Shown here piece after piece: positions 8,648-19,336 of a stretch of 64,000 nucleotides of DNA (position 1 is its first letter; each line of letters opens with the position of its first letter). A model generated the notes under the pieces. The model was not told the DNA's origin, ran no database searches, and saw only the letters and a list, made by a program, of their open reading frames with translations. The stretch spans positions 4,898,001 through 4,962,000 of the forward strand of contig NZ_CP036525.1 of assembly GCF_007741535.1 (NCBI RefSeq). Direction: 5' to 3'. The translations under genes and the position numbers were made by a program. The stretch is from Rubripirellula lacrimiformis (GTDB taxonomy: Bacteria > Planctomycetota > Planctomycetia > Pirellulales > Pirellulaceae).

Positions 8648-9184
8648 ATGTATCGTTGGCTATGGATGGGGTCTCTTGCGGCCCTGCTTGTCGGATCGAC
8701 CGGTTGCCTGCATCACAATGTTCGCGGCGGCAACTGCTCGACGGGTGCGTGCAGCACCGGAGCCTGTGGAAGTGCACAATCGTGCGGCGGCGGCCAATGT
8801 GGCGGCTGCAATGAGTGCGCCGACAGCGCCCCAGTGGGTGTACTGAGTCGGCTGAAACATCGCAGCAAAGCCAATGCTTGCAACGGCGACTGCGGTTGCG
8901 GCAAAAGCGGCGTGCTGGGACGCCTGGGCACCATGGCTGGTGTCGGAAACTGTGGTTGTGGCAGCCGCACTGGATGTCAAACCGGCCCATTGGGTTGGCA
9001 ACAAGGCGGCCTGGACTACAGTTCGCACTTGAATCCAGGTCTGCTCGGCCACAACGCCGGCAACGCGATCAATGGTCAGCAGTTCGCTCCTGGACCGCCT
9101 ACCGGACAAGTCGCGTACCCTTACTACAGCGTCCGAGGTCCTCGTGACTTCTTCGTCGACAATCCGCCGACAATTGGCCGTTAA
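8648..9184 (+). CDS. Cysteine-rich lipoprotein
   Basis: This 178-residue protein has a hydrophobic signal and a lipobox LVGSTGC (Cys20). The mature N-terminal half is very Cys/Gly-rich, with 13 further cysteines in short spacings (STGACSTGACGS, GGGQCGGCNEC, NGDCGCGKS, GNCGCGSRTGC). The C-terminal half is Cys-free and rich in Asn, Gly and Pro. GGAAGGA eight bases before the ATG fixes the start. Such spacing suggests metal binding or disulfide cross-linking at the cell surface; neither is shown. A strong hairpin follows the gene. Confidence 0.78.
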   Translation: MYRWLWMGSLAALLVGSTGCLHHNVRGGNCSTGACSTGACGSAQSCGGGQCGGCNECADSAPVGVLSRLKHRSKANACNGDCGCGKSGVLGRLGTMAGVGNCGCGSRTGCQTGPLGWQQGGLDYSSHLNPGLLGHNAGNAINGQQFAPGPPTGQVAYPYYSVRGPRDFFVDNPPTIGR

Positions 9185-9246
9185 GCAAACGGTAGGAACG
9201 CCCATTCCCAGGGAAAATTTTCGCTCTGGGAACAAGCAAAATAATC

Positions 9247-9284
9247 GACAACGGCCAGCCGATTCTTTCGGACTGGCCGTTGTC
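9247..9284 (+). terminator. Strong hairpin after the Cys-rich lipoprotein gene
   Basis: A perfect 12-bp stem (gacaacggccag / ctggccgttgtc) with a 14-nt loop that can extend the stem further, 60 bp past the stop codon. It is followed by tctatag rather than a pure T-run, so it is a likely but imperfect intrinsic terminator. Confidence 0.6.
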
Positions 9285-9441
9285 TATAGATCCAACCAAG
9301 TTCGGCGAACATCGGTCGACGCATCACCCGAGGCGTCCATCGGCGTCTGTTCGCTGAACCTTTGCGACCCGACAATGGGTCTAGCTTGTTAGACAACCAG
9401 ATATCGCACCTGAAGTTTCCATTCGCCGTGAGGGCAAACCT

Positions 9442-10416
9442 GTGGCATCCGACTTTCGGCTCAAAGAACAGCTTCCCAAACTGACCGAACAAATCGTCGC
9501 GACCTACACGCCGGAGGATTCGATCAACCATCTCGGCCACTGCGCCCTGCCCAGCTATTCGGGCATCGTCGAGATACTGATGAACATCAAAGACATTCTG
9601 TACCCAGGCTACCGCCGCAAAGTCGGTCTGCACTCTGGCAACATCGAGTATCACGTCGGCAGTTTGATCGACACGTTGCATGACCAGTTGACGACGGAGA
9701 TTGCGCGAGCCCTCCGACACGAAGACCGCGTCACGCAAAAGCATACCGATTGCGAAAGTGATATCGACTTCGAAGCCAAGGGCCAAGCGATGGCGATCGA
9801 GTTGCTGAAATGCATCCCCGGTCTTCGCCGCACGCTGGCCACCGATGTCCAAGCAGCCTATGACGGCGACCCCGCTTGCCTAACGACTGACGAAGTCGTG
9901 TTTTGCTACCCCGGTTTCGAAGCGGTCACGATCTATCGCATCGCTCATGAATTGGTCCGATTGGACGTGCCTTTCATCCCGCGCATGATGACCGAATGGG
10001 CGCACAAAGAAACCGGAATCGACATCCACCCCGGTGCAACCATCGGTGACTACTTCTTTATCGACCACGGCACCGGCGTGGTGATCGGCGAGACCTGCGA
10101 AATCGGGCAGCACGTCAAGCTGTACCAAGGTGTCACGCTGGGCGCTCTCAGTTTCAAAACGGACAGCGAAGGCGTCTTGATCCGAGGCCAAAAACGGCAT
10201 CCCACGATCGAAGATCGCGTCGTTGTCTACGCCAACGCAACCATTTTGGGCGGTCGCACCATCGTGGGACACGACTCGGTCATCGGTTCCAGCGTGTGGA
10301 TCACAAAGACCGTGTCGCCGAGCACCACCGTGCTGCTGGAAAAGCCGCAATTGAAGGTTCGCGGTGCATCGGCCGATCACGAAGTGCTGGAAGATCGATT
10401 GAACTTCCAGATCTAG
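9442..10416 (+). CDS. cysE: Serine O-acetyltransferase
   Basis: Acetylates L-serine with acetyl-CoA to make O-acetylserine, the substrate of the cysteine synthase also present in this window. The 324 residues comprise a helical N-terminal domain and a left-handed beta-helix made of hexapeptide repeats. The signature [22 protein letters not shown] contains the catalytic His (about His209), and DGDPA near 141 supplies the paired Asp. The likely start is GTG at 9442 with gaggg six bases upstream. At the C-terminus the chain ends soon after the helix, like other EpsC-type enzymes. It is a single gene, converging on the SulP transporter. Confidence 0.93.
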   Translation: MASDFRLKEQLPKLTEQIVATYTPEDSINHLGHCALPSYSGIVEILMNIKDILYPGYRRKVGLHSGNIEYHVGSLIDTLHDQLTTEIARALRHEDRVTQKHTDCESDIDFEAKGQAMAIELLKCIPGLRRTLATDVQAAYDGDPACLTTDEVVFCYPGFEAVTIYRIAHELVRLDVPFIPRMMTEWAHKETGIDIHPGATIGDYFFIDHGTGVVIGETCEIGQHVKLYQGVTLGALSFKTDSEGVLIRGQKRHPTIEDRVVVYANATILGGRTIVGHDSVIGSSVWITKTVSPSTTVLLEKPQLKVRGASADHEVLEDRLNFQI

Positions 10417-10425
10417 CAATCGTCA

Positions 10426-10450
10426 TACGCCGCGTAATAGATGCGGCGTA
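10426..10450. terminator. Hairpin between convergent cysE and sulP
   Basis: Perfect 8-bp stem tacgccgc/gcggcgta with a 9-nt loop, ten bases past the cysE stop. There is no T-run. It could terminate transcription from either side. Confidence 0.45.
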
Positions 10451-10579
10451 AGAGATGCGGTGGCCGAAAGTCCTGACGCCACTTGCCACGACCGTGCCCA
10501 AGCGCCGCCCGCCAAAAGTCAGCGCGACTTACGTCCGGTGCGGCGGCTTGTCTTTCATGCCGAACTTGGCAATCCGCGG

Positions 10580-12589
10580 TTAGACGGCCGATGCCTTGAC
10601 CAACGTTTTGCTGGGGTCCCCGTTTGCGACGAAGGCGTTCTCGCGGGCCACCTGCACGTTCTCGACCACGAACGTCAGCCTATGATGGGGTTGGACTTCG
10701 CGGCGTAGGAAGTCCAGCATCTCATTGCAGGCGGTTTGAATCATGATGACTTCGATCCGAACTTGCGGGATCGCTTGGACCGGCGTCTGTTCCAGCAAAT
10801 GCTTACCGACACCGCGGCACGGAGTTGTGGTGTAGCCAGTGGCGCCCAACTGAATGCATTGGTTGACCAACATCGATTCGTTTTCCGGAGCCGTCATGAT
10901 GGTGATCCGTCTTAGCGTGCACAATCCTTTCCGGCGGGCTGCGTGTTCGTGGTTCGTCAGCGGTTGGTGTTCGTCCAGACCGATCACGCGAAACACGAGT
11001 CCCTGCTGCGAAAAATCATCGGACACTTCATGCAGTTTGTCCATCACGCTGTGGTCGACGAACTTCGTTTCGGACAGATCGAAGTCAACGTTCTTGCGTT
11101 CCACCAAACCCAATTGCTCGATCTGGCGTCGGATAGGAATCCAGTTGCTGAACACGGCCGATTTGTAAGCCACGATCCGGATGGTTTGACCATCGTCATC
11201 GGCGACTTCGATCTCGGGTTTGAACAACGACCGCAGCGGCACCCCGTTGGCCAAGTGGATCACAACCTTGGTAGCGATCCCAATCGCGATCCCGATCAAC
11301 AAGTCGGTTGCCAGCACCGCAACCATCGTCACCGTAAAGATGGCCAATTGTTCGCGACCGATTCGCCAAACGTTCATGAATTCGCTGGGGTGGGCCAAGC
11401 GAAAACCTGTATAGATCAGCATCGCTGCCAACGCGGCCATCGGAATACGGTGCAAAACCATCGGAATCATCGCGACACAGCTAAGCAGGAACATGCCGTG
11501 CCAGAAATCGGCAAATCGGGTCCGTGCTCCGTTATCGATATTCGCCTTGCTCCGTACGATTTCCGAAATCATCGGCATTCCGCCGACCATGGCCGCGCAA
11601 AGGTTCCCGCAACCGACCGCAACGATATCGCGATCCATATTGGTTTTTCGGCGCCAAGGATCGATCAGGTCAATCGCTTTGGCACTGAGCAACGATTCCA
11701 AACTGCCGATGACGAAAAACATGAACACCCACGACCAAGCTTTGGGCTGCTGAAGCGCCGAAAAGTCGGGGGTGGTGATCTGGTCGAACATGCCAAAAAC
11801 GCGATCGGGCATCGCGACGAGGTAGTTTTCGCCCAACTGATATTGGTGGTTCTGCAGCACATAGGAATGCTCATGCATCAAGTCAAAGAACATGCCCATC
11901 GGAACAGCGACCAGCAACACGATCATGGGAGATGGAAAGACCTTGGCTAGCTTGAATTTTTTACCGATCATGGGCCACAGGAACATGATCAAAATGCTGG
12001 TACCACCAATCGTCGCGATTGCCGGGTTGGCGGATGCCAGGTAGTGCGGAATTTCTCTTAACATCGTCACAGGGTCCCCCGATGCAGTCACACCGAGGGC
12101 AACAGGAATTTGCTTGGCAATGATGATCACGCCGATGGCGGCCAACATTCCGTGCACTGCCGAGATCGGAAAGAATTCGCCCAAAATCCCGGCCCGAAAG
12201 AACCCGAAGGCAACCTGCAACACAGCCGCCGCGACCCCCACGGCCAACGCCGCACGGTAGGCATCGACATCGTTGGCCGACCAACCGCCCGCCATCCCAT
12301 CGCCGCCAAACGATTCGATACAGCCAATCGCGATCACGATCAAACCCGCCGCAGGCCCCTTGATCGTCAACTCTGAATTGCTAATCAGTGTGGCAACCAC
12401 CGACCCCACGATCGCTGTGAAAATGCCAGCGATCGGTGGATAGCCGCTGGCGATCGAAATGCCCAAGCACAGTGGCAAGGCGATCAGAAAGACGAGCAGG
12501 CCGGAGATGAAGTCTTGTTTGAAGTACTTCTTAAATCCAGCCAGGTTGCCGCGAGGCACTTCCGAGGTTTGGGGGGTCGTGGTGGTCAT
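10580..12589 (-). CDS. SulP-family anion (bicarbonate?) transporter with STAS and PII-like domains
   Basis: This 669-residue membrane protein has an N-terminal SulP transport domain (to about 430; [19 protein letters not shown] and [12 protein letters not shown] mark the first helices). A STAS domain follows at about 455-550 ([19 protein letters not shown]). After that comes an extra module of about 85 residues ([17 protein letters not shown] ... QVRIEVIM ... [12 protein letters not shown]) whose order of strands and loop matches PII-like signalling proteins. The family exchanges anions such as bicarbonate or sulfate. Directly upstream on the strand are the dab genes (122-bp gap), so bicarbonate is the best guess. 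The ATG at 12589 is preferred to the TTG at 12661. Confidence 0.85.
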   Translation of the reverse strand: MTTTTPQTSEVPRGNLAGFKKYFKQDFISGLLVFLIALPLCLGISIASGYPPIAGIFTAIVGSVVATLISNSELTIKGPAAGLIVIAIGCIESFGGDGMAGGWSANDVDAYRAALAVGVAAAVLQVAFGFFRAGILGEFFPISAVHGMLAAIGVIIIAKQIPVALGVTASGDPVTMLREIPHYLASANPAIATIGGTSILIMFLWPMIGKKFKLAKVFPSPMIVLLVAVPMGMFFDLMHEHSYVLQNHQYQLGENYLVAMPDRVFGMFDQITTPDFSALQQPKAWSWVFMFFVIGSLESLLSAKAIDLIDPWRRKTNMDRDIVAVGCGNLCAAMVGGMPMISEIVRSKANIDNGARTRFADFWHGMFLLSCVAMIPMVLHRIPMAALAAMLIYTGFRLAHPSEFMNVWRIGREQLAIFTVTMVAVLATDLLIGIAIGIATKVVIHLANGVPLRSLFKPEIEVADDDGQTIRIVAYKSAVFSNWIPIRRQIEQLGLVERKNVDFDLSETKFVDHSVMDKLHEVSDDFSQQGLVFRVIGLDEHQPLTNHEHAARRKGLCTLRRITIMTAPENESMLVNQCIQLGATGYTTTPCRGVGKHLLEQTPVQAIPQVRIEVIMIQTACNEMLDFLRREVQPHHRLTFVVENVQVARENAFVANGDPSKTLVKASAV

Positions 12590-12711
12590 TTGGCGATTGG
12601 TCCAGGTCCCCAACGGATGGGGTGAAGATGTAAGGTGGGACTTGATCAGGCGAACCAACAAAACGCTGCTGGCCCCTGCTCGAAAATGCGATCTACGGCC
12701 GCAGGGTGGGG

Positions 12712-14211
12712 CTAATCATCGTGATCACGACCGACAACATCATCGTCATCATCCGATTCGTCCGTGTCCGAATCATCCGAATCATGGTGGGCGTTGTCGT
12801 AGTTTTTGGTCGCGTGCGTGATCGGGTTCAAGGCACGTTTTTCGGTCAGTTCCTTCGCTGCGTGATACCGCGATGCCACGCCTGGTTGCGGCACCAAGCC
12901 ACCGCCAAGAATCAGAACCGTCAGCATCAGAACAGCGATTCGTTCCGAGCGGCGAGCATGCATCGGGATCAATGTGGCGTGTGATCGACCGGTAAAGATC
13001 CGAAAGTACGCCATCAATACCGCGATGCCACATAGCGCCGCTGCGATGACAACCGTCATTCCAACCAATGGGTAGACCTCGACAGCGCCTTCGATCAAAA
13101 GTTCCATGCCGACGAAGCCGACCGTGAAAGGAAACCCAATTGCGGCCAAACCGGTCAGCAAAAAGAAGCCCGCCAACGTGGGCATGTGACGACTGAGTCC
13201 GTGGTAGTCGGCCAGCGATATCCGAGAGATGCGTGCTTCGATACTTCGCAGCGTGATCCCAAATCCCGTCAATGACAGCCCGACCGACAACCATACGCAA
13301 AGCGCCCCGGTCAATCCGATCGGTGTGACCAGTTCTAAGCCGACCAACACCAACGAAGCTTGACTTAGGAACAGATAACAAAACATGCGGCGAGCTTCGC
13401 GTTGCACTAGCGACATCCCGCCGGCGTACACCGCCGTGACCAACGACAGAACGGCGATACTCTGCAGCGCCCAATCCGGTGCGATCGGCAACACAAACCG
13501 CATCACCGCGTAGGCCCCGGTCAAAGGGGTCACAAACAAGATGGCGGTTCCAAACGTCGCCTTTTCAAACAGGTCGGTCATCCACAGGTGCAGCGGCGCG
13601 ATCCCACTGCGAAGCAGTGCCGCAGCAGTCAACAACGCGCCGGGAATCAACACCGACTGCGATACCTCGCCCGTCCACTGCAGTGCGGCATAACCGACCA
13701 CCAACAGGACCACAAACACGGACATGTGCAGTACGAAGATTCGCGTGCAACGACCGCGTCGTTTCAGTTCTAGGTACACCGGCAGTGTCGCCAAACACAT
13801 CAATGCGACCAGTGTCCACGAAGCGCGGCAACTGAACGTCGCCAACAAAATCGCTTCGGATACAAGCGTTGACGTCAACGAGAACCTTGGCGCCTTCGTA
13901 CGCAGGGTCGACAAGACCGTCACAAAGTGGATCAACGCGCCCAACGGCAACAGGAACGCACTGAGTTCATCGACCACAAAGACTTCTTGATGGAACAGCC
14001 AATCGATGACCGCCCAATGGTCATGCGCGGCAAACGTTCCCAGCATGATGAAGTCAATCAGTTCGCCCACCGTCAGCGCGAGCGTCAAACCGCTGATCGC
14101 GACGGCTTGCCGGAACGAATGATCCGGATTGGCAAAAAACCGAATCCAGATAGCGCCGACCAAGGGAACCAAAATGGATGCTTCCATCCACGGAAAATGC
14201 AATTCACCCAT
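12712..14211 (-). CDS. NuoM/MrpD-like antiporter-type membrane subunit of the DAB cluster
   Basis: This 499-residue integral membrane protein of the proton-translocating NADH-quinone-oxidoreductase/antiporter superfamily has about 13 hydrophobic segments. Typical features include [19 protein letters not shown] with the conserved Lys, and the later [14 protein letters not shown]. It ends in an unusual hydrophilic tail rich in Asp, Ser and His. Its ATG overlaps the TGA of the upstream dabB-like gene by one base (TGATG), so the two are translationally coupled. In described DAB systems one such subunit pairs with DabA; here it seems to be an additional, second one. It could form a heterodimer with the NuoL-like partner. 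Confidence 0.8.
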   Translation of the reverse strand: MGELHFPWMEASILVPLVGAIWIRFFANPDHSFRQAVAISGLTLALTVGELIDFIMLGTFAAHDHWAVIDWLFHQEVFVVDELSAFLLPLGALIHFVTVLSTLRTKAPRFSLTSTLVSEAILLATFSCRASWTLVALMCLATLPVYLELKRRGRCTRIFVLHMSVFVVLLVVGYAALQWTGEVSQSVLIPGALLTAAALLRSGIAPLHLWMTDLFEKATFGTAILFVTPLTGAYAVMRFVLPIAPDWALQSIAVLSLVTAVYAGGMSLVQREARRMFCYLFLSQASLVLVGLELVTPIGLTGALCVWLSVGLSLTGFGITLRSIEARISRISLADYHGLSRHMPTLAGFFLLTGLAAIGFPFTVGFVGMELLIEGAVEVYPLVGMTVVIAAALCGIAVLMAYFRIFTGRSHATLIPMHARRSERIAVLMLTVLILGGGLVPQPGVASRYHAAKELTEKRALNPITHATKNYDNAHHDSDDSDTDESDDDDDVVGRDHDD

Positions 14212-15605
14212 CAGGCAGCCCTCTCGGAATCTTCGGGATGCAATTCGATCGCGTCCGATTCACGCGAAGGTTCGCGAGAAATCTTGTCGGTCGTCCAACG
14301 TTCCCAGACATCAAATTGCTGGAACAGCACCATGAACGGAGCCACGATCCATCGGTCCAGCGCGATGTCCATGAACCCACGGTCAAATCCATACCGGTAA
14401 CACCAGCGTTGGACCCCGACGGGCACCCAAGTTCCAAAACGAGACTGCGAGGCGGGCAACCGACTGCCTAACGCGTTTTCCATCGTTTGATAGTCACGAA
14501 GCAGCGTGGGTGCCCTTAGTAGTTGCATCGTTCGCATGCAGGCGTGGCCGATGATGTGAATCAAGGCCAAGTATTTCAGTCCAAAACCGATCTCAACCAC
14601 AATGATTCCTACCTGAGTAAGCGAAGCGTAGGCCAGCGAGACCTTGACGTCATGTTGGACACGCGACATCAACGCGCCGCTAAGCGCCGACACCACCCCC
14701 AAGCCGATGACGAGACACTGCAGCACCAGCGACACCTCCAACAAAGGGCTGACTCGCAATAACAAGTACACGCCAAGGTGGACCGACAACGCGCCATAGA
14801 AGATCGCACTCGACGGTGTCGGACCTTCCATCGCCCGCGGCAGCCATCCCGAAAATGGAAACAAGGCTGACTTGCCCGCGGCAGCAATCAACAGCAACGT
14901 TCCGACAAACAGGGCTTGCTGCGGCGTGACCGCTGCAGTCCCCTCGGGCCAGATACCGCTGCTCATCAAGCCCCCAAAATCGCCTTCGCCGGTCATGTGG
15001 TGAATCGAAATTGCCGCAATCAAAAACGCAGCATCCGAAAGGCGATAGATCGACCAAACCCTTTGACCACTACGGACCGGATTTTCGTGCTGATCAAAGT
15101 AGGCAACCAACAACGCCGACGACAAACCCACCATTTCCCAACCGACGAACAAGGTTTCGATCGTGCCGGCCAAGGATGACGTGACCATGCCGGTAAAGAA
15201 AACGGCGTAGTACAGAAAGAACCGACTGTACCCTTCTTCGCGGTGCAAATAGCGCCGAGTGAACGAACCTACGACACCGCACAACACGCACGAAAGGATG
15301 ACGAAGGGAATGCTGAGTCGGTCAAAAACAAACTTCAGGTGAAAGTGAAACTCTTGCTCGGGGATGGTCACCCAGTCGCCCCATTCGATAGGAACATAAC
15401 GGGTCCCCAGCGCTAGCATCATCACCAAGATCGCAACGGCGGGAGTCAGCGAGAACAACACCGCAGCCTGTGTCAGCCGCGCCACCGATGATTCGCTGAG
15501 CGGGCGTCCGACCAGCGAAGTGAGTCCTAAGACGGCAATCAGAATCGCCGGGCTGACGACAACAGCCGTGCCTAAAACTTGGAATGTCCATTCAACAGCG
15601 GTCAT
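14211..15605 (-). CDS. dabB: DabB-like proton-translocating subunit (NuoL-like)
   Basis: This 464-residue membrane protein is related to NuoL/NdhF and contains the PF00361-type core. Visible features are [16 protein letters not shown], the glutamate-bearing [17 protein letters not shown], and [27 protein letters not shown] with the conserved Lys. In DAB complexes this subunit is thought to couple cation flow to DabA. Its ATG at 15605 overlaps the dabA TGA (ATGA), matching the known dabB-dabA linkage though with dabA first here. The C-terminus is short and hydrophilic, lacking the long lateral helix of NuoL. Confidence 0.88.
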   Translation of the reverse strand: MTAVEWTFQVLGTAVVVSPAILIAVLGLTSLVGRPLSESSVARLTQAAVLFSLTPAVAILVMMLALGTRYVPIEWGDWVTIPEQEFHFHLKFVFDRLSIPFVILSCVLCGVVGSFTRRYLHREEGYSRFFLYYAVFFTGMVTSSLAGTIETLFVGWEMVGLSSALLVAYFDQHENPVRSGQRVWSIYRLSDAAFLIAAISIHHMTGEGDFGGLMSSGIWPEGTAAVTPQQALFVGTLLLIAAAGKSALFPFSGWLPRAMEGPTPSSAIFYGALSVHLGVYLLLRVSPLLEVSLVLQCLVIGLGVVSALSGALMSRVQHDVKVSLAYASLTQVGIIVVEIGFGLKYLALIHIIGHACMRTMQLLRAPTLLRDYQTMENALGSRLPASQSRFGTWVPVGVQRWCYRYGFDRGFMDIALDRWIVAPFMVLFQQFDVWERWTTDKISREPSRESDAIELHPEDSERAA

Positions 15606-18600
15606 TGGACACCTCCCAAGCGATCCAAGCCGACCGAGGCGAATCCCAAATGGTCGCGTCTTCCACGGTACCAATCCGTCGACGTCGCAGCGGAGGGTAA
15701 ATCATGAGTCGTTGGTGCATAGGGCTGAAAGCGTCCCTGGTGATAGCGTTTGATTTGACAAGTCTCGGCATCGAAAACGCTCAATTGAACCCAACCGTTG
15801 CGGACCAATCGGTTGATGGTCTCGCTGCGGTTCATGATCGCTTGCATCTTTTCGGGTGTCGTTTCGATGACGAACAGAATTCGCATCGGTTCGTGAATTT
15901 CGATCATCTGTTGCGATAGCCCCGGGCGCAGATCGCTGGACGCCCCCGTCATCACGCCCAACATCGATGCGATGTTGTGCGGCAACTTCGAACCGCAACC
16001 GTAGCCTTCGACGTCGACGGTCGAAAAGTAATATTCCAGATTGATGCCGGCACAGACGGGAATCGCTGCGGCCAGGATCCGCGCCAAAATCGACGCGTCG
16101 TCATCATCGATGGTGGGATCGTAAGACGTGACAAAGCAACGTCGATCCAGATACATTCCCCGACTCCATTCACGGCGACCAACAAACGCCAACGCGTTGG
16201 TCGCGTGGTTGTATTCCGGTCGCGCTTGGGACAAGTCTTCGGCGCGTTGTTCGACATGCTCCAACGCAGCACTGAAACTCATATCGATCGGCGCGGATTC
16301 GAAGCGTCGAGAACGTTCATGTGCGTTCCTGGCACGCGCCTCGTCGACACTGGCTTCGATCCGCCGAAACAGCGTTCGGTGAGTCCGTGGCAGCGAATCC
16401 AGATCGTAGTACTCCACCCGGTCGTTGCAAGTATTGTGATAGGCACCGACAAACCGAACATCATCGGGAAGTTCAATGCCCTGCTGGGCCACCAGTGCAC
16501 GGACTCGCGAATCGTTCGCCATCATCGCAAAGGCCCGCGCGTTGGGGCCACCACGACCGCCGCTGCATGCACCGCAGTTGTAAGCCGATTCGTGCGGATT
16601 GTTCAGACTGCTGGATCCATGGCCAAAGAAGACAGTGATGGGCGGCAGATCCTTGACCGAACCGATGTCCTGCAAAATACGAACGACGATCGAAGCCATC
16701 TCCGACAGGCTATAGCCCAGTGCATCGAATGCTTGCCCCGGTTGATCGACGATGCGTTCCAGGTGCAACTCGGTCGCGGGCGGACGCGTCAAGGTTCCGA
16801 TCGCTTCGCGAATTTGTGACGTCAACCGCGGTGCCAAAATTCGGGCGACCATCGGGAACGTTGCCAACGCACCAAAGACGCCGGTGATCCAACCGCCCAG
16901 CATCGTGCGGGACCCCGAGTGGACTTGGTGGGTGACGGTGCCGATCCGATGTCGTCGTTTCGCGCGTTTGGCGTTGTCTTCGACGGACGAAAACAACGGC
17001 TCTTCGACCACATAGTGATCCGGCTTAATCAGGTTCGGGCATAGAGGCCGAAAATGGGCATGGTCGGCACCCTGGTAGTACATCGCAACCGCATAGAAGC
17101 CCGCCGCGGAAGCCGTTTGGCATTCGGGATCGACTTCCTCTAAGTGACGACGCATGGATTCTTCGCGATCATCGATACAGAAGATCGCTTGATAGGCGGG
17201 GATGCGTTTCGGCGCGGCCGACTGTTTCCGGTCATTGATCCGCTTTGCATGAATCGCGACGGCGTCGAGTGCTTGGTGCCGATACTGCTGTTCGTACGCC
17301 AGATGAAAAATTCGGCGGCGTTCCAAAGATGTGAAGGATTCGATCTCGCTGATCAATCGCTGCCACTGCGGTTTGGACATCGAAACCAATTGGTCAGGCG
17401 TCCATCCGCCGGTCTGCGCCAACTGAAAAACCGTGAACGCACGCTGTTGAACCGAAGGCATTCTGGCTTTCGACGAAGCTCGGGTTGCCAACGAACGAAT
17501 TTCACGCAGATCGTCGGTACCGAACAGTCGGCGTCCCGCGTCCACCAACGCGTGCTGTTCCAGCAGCAACTGAATCGCTAGGTACTGGGCCAGAGAACCC
17601 GCCGGGGCTGGATGAGGAAAGAACGGCGCCGAGGTTTCCATCTGCCAAATCATGCCGGCCCAACCTCGCAACGCGAGCAACGATTGGCCGATGTATTCGT
17701 CTTGTTCGGATTCGTCGATTCCAAGCGTTTCCAGCGAGTTTCCGATCGACTCGTAAGCGTCGAAGTCGCCCGCTAGGATCTCGTCCAACTGTGCCTGCAT
17801 CGGCCGCATCCACGATGGCAGCAACGACATTCCCTGGGCGTACAACGTTGCGAACGAATGCGCGAACCCGGCTTCGCGATCCGGCAGCGATAGTCCCGCG
17901 AACCCCTGATCCAAGAACACTCCGCAAAACCGAATCAAGATCTCCTGAACCGGATTGTCGGTGTCCGTTCCCGTTGCCTCTAACAACATGTCCCGCAGCC
18001 GCAGCGGATGCGGGGTGATGGGAGCCGCTAGCCCGGCCTTTTCGACCCCGCGTTTGCAGACTTCCCACATCAACGTCAACACAAACGATTCCCACTTCTT
18101 GGTGGACCAGGAATCGATCTTTTGGTCGCGGAATTTGGTCAGCAAGCTATTTAGCAAGGTTTGGTCAGCCGGCCCCAATGCCGCACCGACCACATCGCCA
18201 CTGGTTCGCGTCTGCCCGTCGCCGCTGTTGCGGTGTCGCAACACCCAATTGCGGGTGTGAGCCATCATCTGTTCACGCTCGACGTTGGACACCGAATCAT
18301 TGAACGTACGTAGCAGTTCCGATTCGGCCAATAGCCATTCCAGTTCCGCGTCCGGCGCCGCGTGAGGCGGCATCTGCAACATCGCCAACCGCAGCGTATA
18401 TCGAGTACCGAAACTAGCGATCAGCGCGTCGGCACCGTCCGCCAGATCTTCCAGCAATACATCTTGCAGATCCTGCAGTCGAATTCGCCCCGAATGCAAC
18501 GCTTCCCGGAACCGCTCCTCGATCAAATATGGCTGGCAGTCGTACATCGAACCACCCACCACGACCGCTTCTTCGAAAGGCAGATCCTCGAACGAATGCA

Positions 18601-18769
18601 GTGTGTTGTGGTGAACGAATACCGAGATGGGCCCCTGCGCAGGCAAGTAGTGCGTTGCGTGCTCTAGGGCAGTTTCCAAACGCGAGCGCCACTCGCACGG
18701 TGCAACTGTAGGGGAGGTGTCGTTGGCGGGTTCATCCGACGCGGTCACGGAAGCGGGGCCGTCGGGCAT
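15602..18769 (-). CDS. dabA: DabA, beta-carbonic-anhydrase-like subunit of an inorganic carbon transporter (DUF2309)
   Basis: This 1055-residue protein is of the UPF0753/DUF2309 family. DabA-DabB complexes energise CO2 hydration to accumulate bicarbonate. The N-terminal family stretch [22 protein letters not shown] is present near 48-70. The zinc ligands can be read as Cys531 and Asp533 in [16 protein letters not shown], His717 in FFGHGSS and Cys732 in YNCGACSG. The His-Cys spacing of 15 is the same as in the characterised Halothiobacillus enzyme (my recollection: C351, D353, H524, C539). It is the first gene of a four-gene run with dabB, a second antiporter subunit and sulP. Confidence 0.93.
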   Translation of the reverse strand: MPDGPASVTASDEPANDTSPTVAPCEWRSRLETALEHATHYLPAQGPISVFVHHNTLHSFEDLPFEEAVVVGGSMYDCQPYLIEERFREALHSGRIRLQDLQDVLLEDLADGADALIASFGTRYTLRLAMLQMPPHAAPDAELEWLLAESELLRTFNDSVSNVEREQMMAHTRNWVLRHRNSGDGQTRTSGDVVGAALGPADQTLLNSLLTKFRDQKIDSWSTKKWESFVLTLMWEVCKRGVEKAGLAAPITPHPLRLRDMLLEATGTDTDNPVQEILIRFCGVFLDQGFAGLSLPDREAGFAHSFATLYAQGMSLLPSWMRPMQAQLDEILAGDFDAYESIGNSLETLGIDESEQDEYIGQSLLALRGWAGMIWQMETSAPFFPHPAPAGSLAQYLAIQLLLEQHALVDAGRRLFGTDDLREIRSLATRASSKARMPSVQQRAFTVFQLAQTGGWTPDQLVSMSKPQWQRLISEIESFTSLERRRIFHLAYEQQYRHQALDAVAIHAKRINDRKQSAAPKRIPAYQAIFCIDDREESMRRHLEEVDPECQTASAAGFYAVAMYYQGADHAHFRPLCPNLIKPDHYVVEEPLFSSVEDNAKRAKRRHRIGTVTHQVHSGSRTMLGGWITGVFGALATFPMVARILAPRLTSQIREAIGTLTRPPATELHLERIVDQPGQAFDALGYSLSEMASIVVRILQDIGSVKDLPPITVFFGHGSSSLNNPHESAYNCGACSGGRGGPNARAFAMMANDSRVRALVAQQGIELPDDVRFVGAYHNTCNDRVEYYDLDSLPRTHRTLFRRIEASVDEARARNAHERSRRFESAPIDMSFSAALEHVEQRAEDLSQARPEYNHATNALAFVGRREWSRGMYLDRRCFVTSYDPTIDDDDASILARILAAAIPVCAGINLEYYFSTVDVEGYGCGSKLPHNIASMLGVMTGASSDLRPGLSQQMIEIHEPMRILFVIETTPEKMQAIMNRSETINRLVRNGWVQLSVFDAETCQIKRYHQGRFQPYAPTTHDLPSAATSTDWYRGRRDHLGFASVGLDRLGGVQ

Positions 18770-19049
18770 GCTGCAAAAATCCTAGCGAGGAGTGGCGTCG
18801 CGGACAGGCAATGCCATCCACACAACTTTGCACATTCGCATATCTCGTGCCGCGTTGCCTGATGATGCTGGGCGTCGTCGCGAATTCCCCGTCATTTACG
18901 GCCCGAAAAACTTTCTTTTGCTAAAGAGTCATCGATTCCGCACGATCAACATGCAAGTGCCTGCACGGGGGCGTGCAACATATTGCACAGCCAGCATCAA
19001 GAGGTTGATGCGAAGAGAGATTGGGACGGGATTGTGACGCGAGGATCGA

Positions 19050-19113
19050 GACGACAAAAGGTTGTGGCGTTAACGAATCGTGACGCAAAAAGGCTGTGGC
19101 GCAAACGAATCGT
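19050..19113. repeat. 32-bp tandem repeat upstream of dabA
   Basis: Two adjacent copies (19050-19081 and 19082-19113) share gacg-caaaaggttgtggcg and end in aacgaatcgt, with about five differences. Confidence 0.7.
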
Positions 19114-19120
19114 AGCGAGA

Positions 19121-19169
19121 CTCGCCAAGAGTTTCGGCCTAGACGTCGCACACCGAAAGTCTTGGCGAC
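19121..19169. repeat. Imperfect inverted repeat upstream of dabA
   Basis: Arm ctcgccaagagtttcgg (19121-19137) faces ccgaaagtcttggcgac (19153-19169); 15 of 17 positions pair. The right arm is repeated again about 50 bp further on. Confidence 0.6.
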
Positions 19170-19242
19170 TTGCGCTACCGGGGTGGGCCTAAACGTCGTA
19201 CACCGAAAGTCTTGGCGACTTGCGCTACGGGGTGGGGGTGGG
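19143..19242. repeat. 50-bp direct repeat, two copies
   Basis: A unit beginning acgtcgcacaccgaaagtc at 19143 recurs at 19193 with a few differences and continues into a ggggtggg run. The core cttggcgacttgcgctac is identical in both. Confidence 0.75.
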
Positions 19243-19336
19243 GGTACGCGGTACGCGGTTGCGGCCGACTCGATCTTTTAGTCGCCTGCCGTTTGGCTTG
19301 GCGACTTGCTTTGCACACCTTGTTGGTGCTGGGGCT

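Larger units (their letters stand above)
18770..19336. other. Gap between cysK and dabA with small repeats
   Basis: This 567-bp region should carry the dabA promoter and the cysK 3' end. It holds a 32-bp tandem repeat, a near-palindrome and a 50-bp direct repeat (annotated separately). The open frames across it are made of these repeats and look non-coding. Confidence 0.5.

Noticed and set aside
18792-19281. Short plus-strand frames upstream of dabA
   Set aside because: Composition follows the small direct and inverted repeats, no ribosome binding site and no conserved features.
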